In this document: positions 44,212-54,507 of the stretch, piece after piece
How positions within the stretch are numbered: position 1 is the first letter of the stretch
Layout: each line of letters begins with the position of its first letter
Source of the DNA: Peronospora farinosa
Lineage: Eukaryota > Oomycota > Peronosporomycetes > Peronosporales > Peronosporaceae
Length of the DNA: 58,164 nucleotides
Direction of reading: 5' to 3'
NCBI GenBank assembly: GCA_947646735.1
Contig: CANTFK010000305.1
Location: 1-58,164 of the forward strand
Program-made: the position numbers and the translations under genes
The notes under the pieces: generated by a model
Told to the model about the DNA's origin: nothing
The model's database searches: none
What the model saw: only the letters and a program-made list of their open reading frames with translations

Positions 44212-45208
44212 TGTGGTGGAGTGGGATTCGCAAAATTGCTGATTCGACTCCAACTCTCCACTGGCGCCCGGACGACCGACTAACGGAGGGGGTACCCCAA
44301 TTTCGTGTATAAACCCTTCCTCACCTTGTGTACCCGTCGGTAGGGCGGGTTGCTCTCTTCTCGGTAGACTTGAGTCGATGTTGATCCTAATTGGGTTAGG
44401 GATAGGAAGTTTGATGATCTTGTGGACATCTTTACAAGATCGACCGAGTACTTGGTGTGATCTTCCCAATAGATCACAGTTATCCAATAAAATGAAGCTT
44501 GAATCTTCTGACCACTTGATCCGTCCTGCACTTGCTTCGCCTCTCCCTACGTGTTTTATCTGCGTGCGATCGCAGTTGAGTTGTGTTGAGAGTTCTTGCA
44601 ATTCCTTGCCAAACAATTTAGGGATATGACTTGTGTAGTGTGTAGGCTTCCTAGAGACGTCGGGTGGCCAAAGAATCCAGCCCGGAAGAGAAGTCGACAC
44701 GTGTATTAGAAGTAAAATTGAACTCTGTTTAGTGTTAACCAATCAAAACTCGAAACCTACAAATTCTGCCTATCTGTAGTCCAGGATCTATCACCACGTG
44801 TCACCCTTTCAGAAAAAAACAGATCTTGATATGTGGTCCACCCCAAATGCCTTTGCCATCCCGATCCATCGGCGATCTTACCTTATCCTTGGATCGCGAT
44901 CTGAATCAGATCGCGTATCAGTTCAGGATCGCGGTCGATCCATAATGCGTGATCCTTGCGAACTGGATCGCGATCTAAGTTGGATCGCGGTTCTGAGTCG
45001 AATTGCGCTTTACCTTGGATCGCGCTTTACCTTGGATCGCGGTCAGCCTTGGGGGATCGCGGTTCTGAGTCGAATCGCGCTCTACCTTGGATCGCGCTCA
45101 GCCTTGGATTGCGCTTTACCTGGGATCGCGATCGATCATGGGTGTGTGGTCCACATAATTTGGATCGCGATCTTCACTCCACGAAATTTAATTATTTGCT
45201 CTTCCACA
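44212..45208 (-). repeat. 5' LTR of A
   Basis: 997 bp; ends TGTGGTGGAG at 44212 and CTTCCACA at 45208, the latter aligned with the TTCACCACA end of E/C LTRs. U3 (44890-45175) holds eleven GATCGCG words, several as GGATCGCGATC. Confidence 0.85.
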
Positions 45209-45790
45209 GAGACCGCTTCCGATAGCGGGTCTCGGGGGGTGTTGCTACTCGAACGAGCTCACAGGCCAAATATATACTGGAGCTCTATTCGCACTTGAAC
45301 TTCGCTACACAACTTTCTTCGACGGGGGGGCCAAAATATATCCCTTCCCGGAACAGCTTAGAACAAGTTCTTTTGGGGTTCAGCTCGCACTTGAGTCTAA
45401 TCACACGCCTGTCTTCAACGGGGGGGGGGCAAATATATCCCTTCCCCGGAACAGGCGTGTGGCCAGACTAGAGTTCCTTTACAACGCGACGAAGACTTGC
45501 CAAGTAGATCGCAAATTGAGTAGTACTTAATATAGTCCTATTCTTTTAACTCCTTTACTCTATCCTTGCCTGAAGCTCTGATTCCTTGCGTCGACTGGTC
45601 TGATCCTTTTATTATCTGGTCAGGAGTGGCTGAACCCCGAGGGGCCGAGGTCGACCAATGAGGGACCCAGATCTACCAGCGAGGGACCGGGTCCACCAAT
45701 GAGGGACCCAGGTCTACCAACGAGGGACCCAGGTCTACCAACGAGGGACCGAGGTCGACCGATGAGTAGCCGAGGTCAGCCGACGAGGGA
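45209..45790 (-). repeat. Array unit 4, right part
   Basis: Begins with the second GAGA copy (45209-45212) and completes the LTR of unit 4 to the gag' junction. It has the right-block variant (GAGGGGCCGAGG and CAGATCTACC). Confidence 0.88.
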
Positions 45791-47830
45791 CCATGGCCAA
45801 CCATCCAAGGATCTTTCTATTGGCTGAAAATTCAACCAATCAGAAACCTGGAATTTTGTTGGTTGTCCACGCGTCACCGTTTCGTGAGCTCGCTGTTCCT
45901 GCTTCGCTCCCTTTGATTGACGCCGCACCAGTCGGTCTCTGGGACATCCTAGTGACTGATACAGTGGAAGACGATTCTGGGGACCACGGAGCTGCTGAAA
46001 TCTGGTCGCTTGACGGCAGGTGTTGCGATGGACCTTGCTTCGCCCCTGGATGGCCGGCGTTCTCATACATTTGAAGGTAGACCGCGATGTCTTGAAGAGT
46101 CATCTGGCTGTCCCTGTACCGTGTTTGTGTGTGAGCCGTCAAAGGTAGGTGTCCCTTTGCTGGGGACGTTTGTGTATATTCTCTAACGTCGTTTGTGATT
46201 CTGTCAACACCAGGAAAAGCAGGTCGTCCGGGTTGATCCTTCCTGCGACCATGGTCGCTTCTCGAAGAAGGGTGACAGCGCGGTGATCGCGTCTGTGACG
46301 GACTGCAGCCGTGGTAGGATCAACACCGAGCCAGTGAGCTGTCCAAGCAGCTGGATCTAGAGATTCTTCGCGACGGGGTTGCTCTCCAAGAATGCGTCTA
46401 GCGTGCGTGGGTGGTAGACCTTCGTGACGTCAACGTCCGATCATGACGCCAGTCCTGACTTCTCGAGGCCTATCGACTTGGTGTTTCCGGGTGCCTTCAT
46501 CAGGAAATTTGTCGGCTTGGACTGCGCGATCTTGTTTTTTTGTTTTTTGGGGACCTTAGCCTCTCGGTTTTCACCGTCGGCGGATGGTCCTCTGGATCAT
46601 GATAGGCATCATGACCCAAGGTGTCCTCAACGAGTACATAGGGAGGGTATTTAGGTTTCTCTTCAAAAAGTTCAACCTCGACAATGCTGACCGGGCCCCT
46701 CCCAAGGTCCGGTCGGTCCTTCGATCCTTTGTTTATTTCTTCTTAAGTCACTGGCGATCGGTCTTCCAGTGGCTCTTCGGTCTTGTTCTCCTTCTTGATA
46801 TGATCATCTTTATCGTCTTGGGACTCGCGGTGGAATCCCGCGTCTTCCGAAGATCCGGGCACGCGCACCATTGTGGTGGAGTGGGTTCTCAAAATTGTAT
46901 GATGAGACCCCAAACCACTCACTGTGCCGGACTGCCGACTGTCGGAGGGGGTACCCCGATGCCGCGTATGGACCTTCTCTCACCTTGTGTACCCGTCGGC
47001 TGGCGGGTTGCACTCTTCGGAGGACTTGGTGACGATGTAGATGTCTGCCTTGAGGGAGGTAGACCTGGGGGGCCTCGAGTGGATATGCTTCACTCGGTGG
47101 GCCGGTAGGTGGCCACTCGATCGACCTTGTCAATAGTGGGCTTAGAGCCAAATTCTTCAGGGAGCTTGTCGTCCCTGGTCTTTTCCTTCTTGTTTCAGGG
47201 GTATTAACCACCTGACCTTTCCTTTGCTCCCGGACCTTGAGGTGAGGGAGACCGCTTCCGATAGCGGGTCTCGGGGGGTGTTGCTACTCGAACGAGCTCA
47301 CAGGCCAAATATATACTGGAGCTCTATTCGCACTTGAACTTTGCTACACAACTTTCTTCGACGGGGGGGCCAAAATATATCCCTTCCCGGAACAGCTTAG
47401 AACAAGTTCTTTTGGGGTTCAGCTCGCACTTGAGTCTAATCACACGCCTGTCTTCAACGGGGGGGGGGGCAAATATATCCCTTCCCCGGAACAGGCGTGT
47501 GGCCAGACTAGAGTTCCTTTACAACGCGACGAAGACTTGCCAAGTAGATCGCAAATTGAGTAGTATTTAATATAGTCCTATTCTTTTAACTCCTTTACTC
47601 TATCCTTGCCTGAAGCTCTGATTCCTTGCGTCGACTGGTCTGATCCTTTTATTAACTGGTCAGGAGTGGCTGAACCCCGAGGGGCCGAGGTCGACCAATG
47701 AGGGACCCAGATCTACCAGCGAGGGACCGGGTCCACCAATGAGGGACCCAGGTCTACCAACGAGGGACCCAGGTCTACCAACGAGGGACCGAGGTCGACC
47801 GATGAGTAGCCGAGGTCAGCCGACGAGGGA
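45791..47830 (-). repeat. Array unit 5 (gag' 45791-46871, partial LTR 46872-47830)
   Basis: 2,040 bp. It lacks one 21-bp minisatellite unit before the gag' junction that units 1-4 keep, has GGTGTTGCGATGG near 46020, and GCTGGGGACG at the variable site. Confidence 0.88.
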
Positions 47831-49882
47831 CCATGGCCAACCATCCAAGGATCTTTCTATTGGCTGAAAATTCAACCAATCAGAAACCTGGAATTTTGTT
47901 GGTTGTCCACGCGTCACCGTTTCGTGAGCTCGCTGTTCCTGCTTCGCTCCCTTTGATTGACGCCGCACCAGTCGGTCTCTGGGACATCCTAGTGACTGAT
48001 ACAGTGGAAGACGATTCTGGGGACCACGGAGCTGCTGAAATCTGGTCGCTTGACGGCAGGTGTTGCGATGGACCTTGCTTCGCCCCTGGATGGCCGGCGT
48101 TCTCATACATTTGAAGGTAGACCGCGATGTCTTGAAGAGTCATCTGGCTGTCCCTGTACCGTGTTTGTGTGTGAGCCGTCAAAGGTAGGTGTCCCTTTGC
48201 TGGGTGGTACGAGAGGCGACGTTTGTGTATATTCTCTAACGTCGTTTGTGATTCTGTCAACACCAGGAAAAGCAGGTCGTCCGGGTTGATCCTTCCTGCG
48301 ACCATGGTCGCTTCTCGAAGAAGGGTGACAGCGCGGTGATCGCGTCTGTGACGGACTGCAGCCGTGGTAGGATCAACACCGAGCCAGTGAGCTGTCCAAG
48401 CAGCTGGATCTAGAGATTCTTCGCGACGGGGTTGCTCTCCAAGAATGCGTCTAGCGTGCGTGGGTGGTAGACCTTCGTGACGTCAACGTCCGATCATGAC
48501 GCCAGTCCTGACTTCTCGAGGCCTATCGACTTGGTGTTTCCGGGTGCCTTCATCAGGAACTTTGTCGGCTTGGACTGCGCGATCTTGTTTTTTTGTTTTT
48601 TGGGGACCTTAGCCTCTCGGTTTTCACCGTCGGCGGATGGTCCTCTGGATCATGATAGGCATCATGACCCAAGGTGTCCTCAACGAGTACATAGGGAGGG
48701 TATTTAGGTTTCTCTTCAAAAAGTTCAACCTCGACAATGCTGACCGGGCCCCTCCCAAGGTCCGGTCGGTCCTTCGATCCTTTGTTTATTTCTTCTTAAG
48801 TCACTGGCGATCGGTCTTCCAGTGGCTCTTCGGTCTTGTTCTCCTTCTTGATATGAACATCTTTATCGTCTTGGGACTCGCGGTGGAATCCCGCGTCTTC
48901 CGAAGATCCGGGCACGCGCACCATTGTGGTGGAGTGGGTTCTCAAAATTGTATGATGAGACCCCAAACCACTCACTGTGCCGGACTGCCGACAGTCGGAG
49001 GGGGTACCTCGATGCCGCGTATGGACCGTCTCTCACCTTGTGTACCCGTCGGCTGGCGAGTTGCACTCTTCGGAAGACTTGGTGATGATGTAGACGTCTG
49101 CCTTGAGAGAGGTAGACCGGGGGGGCCTCGAGTGGATATGCTTCACTCGGTAGGCCGGTAGGTGGCCACTCGATCGACCTTGTCAATAGTGGGCTTAGAG
49201 CCAAATTCTTCAGGGAGCTTGTCGTCCCTGGTCTTTTCCTTCTTGTTTCAGGGGTATTAACCACCTGACCTTTCCTTTGCTCCCGGACCTTGAGGTGAGG
49301 GAGACCGCTTCCGATAGCGGGTCTCGGGGGTGTTGCTACTCGAACGAGCTCACAGGCCAAATATATACTGGAGCTCTATTCGCACTTGAACTTTGCTACA
49401 CAACTTTCTTCGACGGGGGGGCCAAAATATATCCCTTCCCGGAACAGCTTAGAACAAGTTCTTTTGGGGTTCAGCTCGCACTTGAGTCTAATCACACGCC
49501 TGTCTTCAACGGGGGGGGGGGCAAATATATCCCTTCCCCGGAACAGGCGTGTGGCCAGACTAGAGTTCCTTTACAACGCGACGAAGACTTGCCAAGTAGA
49601 TCGCAAATTGAGTAGTACTTAATATAGTCCTATTCTTTTAACTCCTTTACTCTATCCTTGCCTGAAGCTCTGATTCCTTGCGTCGACTGGTCTGATCCTT
49701 TTATTAACTGGTCAGGAGTGGCTGAACCCCGAGGGGCCGAGGTCGACCAATGAGGGACCCAGATCTACCAGCGAGGGACCGGGTCCACCAATGAGGGACC
49801 CAGGTCTACCAACGAGGGACCCAGGTCTACCAACGAGGGACCGAGGTCGACCGATGAGTAGCCGAGGTCAGCCGACGAGGGA
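47831..49882 (-). repeat. Array unit 6 (gag' 47831-48924, partial LTR 48925-49882)
   Basis: 2,052 bp. It keeps the longest variable-site insert (TGGTACGAGAGGC, near 48205), which still resembles GTGGTACCCACC in element C gag and so is nearest the ancestral state. Confidence 0.88.
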
Positions 49883-51921
49883 CCATGGCCAACCATCCAA
49901 GGATCTTTCTATTGGCTGAAAATTCAACCAATCAGAAACCTGGAATTTTGTTGGTTGTCCACGCGTCACCGTTTCGTGAGCTCGCTGTTCCTGCTTCGCT
50001 CCCTTTGATTGACGCCGCACCAGTCGGTCTCTGGGACATCCTAGTGACTGATACAGTGGAAGACGATTCTGGGGACCACGGAGCTGCTGAAATCTGGTCG
50101 CTTGACGGCAGGTGTTGCGATGGACCTTGCTTCGCCCCTGGATGGCCGGCGTTCTCATACATTTGAAGGTAGACCGCGATGTCTTGAAGAGTCATCTGGC
50201 TGTCCCTGTACCGTGTTTGTGTGTGAGCCGTCAAAGGTAGGTGTCCCTTTGCTGGGACGTTTGTGTATATTCTCTAACGTCGTTTGTGATTCTGTCAACA
50301 CCAGGAAAAGCAGGTCGTCCGGGTTGATCCTTCCTGCGACCATGGTCGCTTCTCGAAGAAGGGTGACAGCGCGGTGATCGCGTCTGTGACGGACTGCAGC
50401 CGTGGTAGGATCAACACCGAGCCAGTGAGCTGTCCAAGCAGCTGGATCTAGAGATTCTTCGCGACGGGGTCGCTCTCCAAGAATGCGTCTAGCGTGCGTG
50501 GGTAGTAGACCTTCGTGACGTCAGCGTCCGATCATGACGCCAATCCTGACTTCTCGAGGCCTATCGACTTGGTGTTTCCGGGTGCCTTCATCAGGAAATT
50601 TGTCGGCTTGGACTGCGCGATCTTGTTTTTTTGTTTTTTGGGGACCTTAGCCTCTCGGTTTTCACCGTCGGCGGATGGTTCTCTGGATCATGATAGGCAT
50701 CATGACCCAAGGTGTCCTCAACGAGTACATAGGGAGGGTATTTAGGTTTCTCTTCAAAAAGTTCAACCTCGACAATGCTGACCGGGCCCCTCCCAAGGTC
50801 CGGTCGGTCCTTCGATCCTTTGTTTATTTCTTCTTAAGTCACTGGCGATCGGTCTTCCAGTGGCTCTTCGGTCTTGTTCTCCTTCTTGATATGAACATCT
50901 TTATCGTCTTGGTACTCGCGGTGGAATCCCGCGTCTTCCGAAGATCCGGGCACGCGCACCATTGTGGTGGAGTGGGTTCTCAAAATTGTATGATGAGACC
51001 CCAAACCACTCACTGTGCCGGACTGCCGACAGTCGGAGGGGGTACCTCGATGCCGCGTATGGACCGTCTCTCACCTTGTGTACCCGTCGGCTGGCGAGTT
51101 GCACTGTTCGGAAGACTTGGTGATGATGTAGACGTCTGCCTTGAGAGAGGTAGACCGGGGGGGGCCTCGAGTGGATATGCTTCACTCGGTAGGCCGGTAG
51201 GTGGCCACTCGATCGACCTTGTCAATAGTGGGCTTAGAGCCAAATTCTTCAGGGAGCTTGTCGTCCCTGGTCTTTTCCTTCTTGTTTCAGGGGTATTAAC
51301 CACCTGACCTTTCCTTTGCTCCCGGACCTTGAGGTGAGGGAGACCGCTTCCGATAGCGGGTCTCGGGGGTGTTGCTACTCGAACGAGCTCACAGGCCAAA
51401 TATATACTGGAGCTCTATTCGCACTTGAACTTCGCTACACAACTTTCTTCGACGGGGGGGCCAAAATATATCCCTTCCCGGAACAGCTTAGAACAAGTTC
51501 TTTTGGGGTTCAGCTCGCACTTGAGTCTAATCACACGCCTGTCTTCAACGGGGGGGGGGGCAAATATATCCCTTCCCCGGAACAGGCGTGTGGCCAGACT
51601 AGAGTTCCTTTACAACGCGACGAAGACTTGCCAAGTAGATCGCAAATTGAGTAGTACTTAATATAGTCCTATTCTTTTAACTCCTTTACTCTATCCTTGC
51701 CTGAAGCTCTGATTCCTTGCGTCGACTGGTCTGATCCTTTTATTAACTGGTCAGGAGTGGCTGAACCCCGAGGGGCCGAGGTCGACCAATGAGGGACCCA
51801 GATCTACCAGCGAGGGACCGGGTCCACCAATGAGGGACCCAGGTCTACCAACGAGGGACCCAGGTCTACCAACGAGGGACCGAGGTCGACCGATGAGTAG
51901 CCGAGGTCAGCCGACGAGGGA
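49883..51921 (-). repeat. Array unit 7 (gag' 49883-50962, partial LTR 50963-51921)
   Basis: 2,039 bp. Shares GGTAGTAGACC and GTCAGCGTCC (50503-50526) with unit 8 only, suggesting a duplication of this pair. It has one extra G in the LTR G run near 51160. Confidence 0.88.
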
Positions 51922-53001
51922 CCATGGCCAACCATCCAAGGATCTTTCTATTGGCTGAAAATTCAACCAATCAGAAACCTGGAATTTTGTTGGTTGTCCA
52001 CGCGTCACCGTTTCGTGAGCTCGCTGTTCCTGCTTCGCTCCCTTTGATTGACGCCGCACCAGTCGGTCTCTGGGACATCCTAGTGACTGATACAGTGGAA
52101 GACGATTCTGGGGACCACGGAGCTGCTGAAATCTGGTCGCTTGACGGAAGGTGTTGCGATGGACCTTGCTTCGCCCCTGGATGGCCGGCGTTCTCATACA
52201 TTTGAAGGTAGACCGCGATGTCTTGAAGAGTCATCTGGCTGTCCCTGTACCGTGTTTGTGTGTGAGCCGTCAAAGGTAGGTGTCCCTTTGCTGGGACGTT
52301 TGTGTATATTCTCTAACGTCGTTTGTGATTCTGTCAACACCAGGAAAAGCAGGTCGTCCGGGTTGATCCTTCCTGCGACCATGGTCGCTTCTCGAAGAAG
52401 GGTGACAGCGCGGTGATCGCGTCTGTGACGGACTGCAGCCGTGGTAGGATCAACACCGAGCCAGTGAGCTGTCCAAGCAGCTGGATCTAGAGATTCTTCG
52501 CGACGGGGTCGCTCTCCAAGAATGCGTCTAGCGTGCGTGGGTAGTAGACCTTCGTGACGTCAGCGTCCGATCATGACGCCAGTCCTGACTTCTCGAGGCC
52601 TATCGACTTGGTGTTTCCGGGTGCCTTCATCAGGAAATTTGTCGGCTTGGACTGCGCGATCTTGTTTTTTTGTTTTTTGGGGACCTTAGCCTCTCGGTTT
52701 TCACCGTCGGCGGATGGTTCTCTGGATCATGATAGGCATCATGACCCAAGGTGTCCTCAACGAGTACATAGGGAGGGTATTTAGGTTTCTCTTCAAAAAG
52801 TTCAACCTCGACAATGCTGACCGGGCCCCTCCCAAGGTCCGGTCGGTCCTTCGATCCTTTGTTTATTTCTTCTTAAGTCACTGGCGATCGGTCTTCCAGT
52901 GGCTCTTCGGTCTTGTTCTCCTTCTTGATATGATCATCTTTATCGTCTTGGGACTCGCGGTGGAATCCCGCGTCTTCCGAAGATCCGGGCACGCGCACCA
53001 T
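51922..53001 (-). pseudogene. gag' of array unit 8, nearest the intact LTR
   Basis: Minus strand from ATG 52999-53001 (overlapping the PBS 52983-53000). It reads MVRVPGSSEDAGFHRE, then TAA after about 42 codons. Further on come LFEEKPKYPPYVLVEDTLGHD, a frame change in an A-rich run, and MKAPGNTKSIG, homologous to the C gag N-terminal piece (32679-31897). It ends where gag meets the LTR minisatellite of unit 7. No capsid core or zinc knuckle, so no gag function; it could serve only as packaging or dimerisation sequence. Confidence 0.8.
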
Positions 53002-54241
53002 TGTGGTGGAGTGGGTTCTCAAAATTGTATGATGAGACCCCAAACCACTCACTGTGCCGGACTGCCGACTGTCGGAGGGGGTACCCCGATGCCGCGTATG
53101 AACCTTCTCTCACCTTGTGTACCCGTCGGCTGGCGGGTTGCACTCTTCGGAGGACTTGGTGACGATGTAGATGTCTGCCTTGAGGGAGGTAGACCTGGGG
53201 GGCCTCGAGTGGATATGCTTCACTCGGTGGGCCGGTAGGTGGCCACTCTATCGACCTTGTCGAGAGTGGACTTAGAGACAAATTCTTCAGGGGCGCTTGT
53301 CGTCCCTGGCCTTTTCCTTCTGTTTCAGGGGTATTAACCACCTGACCTTTCCTTTGCTCCCGGACCTTGAGGTGAGGGAGACCGCTTCCGATAGCGGGTC
53401 TCGGGGGGTGTTGCTACTCGAACGAGCTCACAGGCCAAATATATACTGGAGCTCTATTCGCACTTGAACTTTGCTACACAACTTTCTTCGACGGGGGGGC
53501 CAAAATATATCCCTTCCCGGAACAGCTTAGAACAAGTTCTTTTGGGGTTCAGCTCGCACTTGAGTCTAATCACACGCCTGTCTTCAACGGGGGGGGGCAA
53601 ATATATCCCTTCCCCGGAACAGGCGTGTGGCCAGACTAGAGTTCCTTTACAACGCGACGAAGACTTGCCAAGTAGATCGCAAATTGAGTAGTACTTAATA
53701 TAGTCCTATTCTTTTAACTCCTTTACTCTATCCTTGCCTGAAGCTCTGATTCCTTGCGTCGACTGGTCTGATCCTTTTATTAACTGGTCAGGAGTGGCTG
53801 AACCCCGAGGGACCGAGGTCGACCAATGAGGGACCCAGGTCTACCAGCGAGGGACCGGGTCCACCAATGAGGGACCCAGGTCTACCAACGAGGGACCGAG
53901 GTCGACCGATGAGGGACCGGGTCGACCAGATGAGGGACCGGGTCGACCGATGAGATACCCAGGTCTACCGATGAGGGACCAGTTCGACCAATTAGGGACC
54001 GGGTCGACCAATGAGAGCCATGGTCGACTCCCTTCGTTACCGGTTAAACCTTACCCTGGTAGTGACCTCTCCTTTGTTTGTCTTTAACATTCTCAGCCAA
54101 CGGTCGCTTCACTTAGAGATTCCTTTTCTATCCGGTCCCTTCTCTCTGGTGCGTAGTCCCATCTCCCTGGTCCACGACCCCTTGTCCCTTCAATCCAATT
54201 GTCCCCTGGGTTCTTCACAATTTAGGAAACACTTCACCACA
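53002..54241 (-). repeat. Full-length 5' LTR of E (unit 8)
   Basis: 1,240 bp, the only complete LTR in the array. After the minisatellite (about 53810-54010) it has the outer U3 to TTTAGGAAACACTTCACCACA-like end at 54241, followed by GATC. The other array LTRs stop about 280 bp short at the minisatellite. Confidence 0.85.
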
Positions 54242-54507
54242 GATCTATTGGTACGATCAACAAACAAGTACTCGGTCGATCTTGTGAAGATGTCCACAAG
54301 ATCATCAAACTTCCTATCCCTAACCCAATTAGGATCAACATCGACTCGAGTCCACCGAGAAGAGAGCAACCCGCCCTACCGACGGGTACACAAGGTGAGG
54401 AAGGGTTTATACACGAAATTGGGGTACCCCCTCCGTTAGTCGGTCGTCCGGGCGCCAGTGGAGAGTTGGAGTCGAATCAGCAATTTTGCGAATCCCACTC
54501 CACCACA
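54242..54507 (+). repeat. Right half of the split A2 5' LTR
   Basis: Starts with the second GATC and continues the LTR half that ends at 1067. From about 54270 it is nearly identical to the A LTR (44212-44450), but the first 25 bp follow the 2190-2617 type, so it may be a recombinant LTR. Ends CCACTCCACCACA. Confidence 0.82.

Larger units (their letters stand above)
13025..45208 (-). mobile_element. Ty3/Gypsy element A, chromodomain and dual RNase H type
   Basis: Minus-strand element bounded by LTRs (13025-about 13940 and 44212-45208) and a GAGA duplication, inserted in array unit 4. Order on the minus strand: 5' LTR, PBS, gag (44211-41774), protease (41873-40536), repeat linker, RT (40082-38704), RNase H plus a second RNase H (38737-37841), integrase with chromodomain (37397-35958), then a convergent ORF (13780-14993 plus 35465-35773) and the 3' LTR. 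About 20.5 kb (14994-35464) is later insertion. All domains carry frameshifts; the 3' LTR has lost its outer end. Confidence 0.88.
1068..54241 (-). mobile_element. Composite LTR element E, nested 53 kb insertion
   Basis: Both outer ends are LTR termini (TGTGGTGG at 1068, TTCACCACA at 54241) in the orientation of a minus-strand element. They are flanked by GATC duplications and sit inside one A-family LTR whose halves align without a gap to an intact relative. The original coding interior is nearly gone. What remains is a truncated 3' LTR, inserted fragments, and an amplified gag-LTR array ending in the intact 5' LTR (53002-54241). Later insertions A, B and C supply more than 32 kb of the length. 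Without them E would be about 21 kb. Confidence 0.78.
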
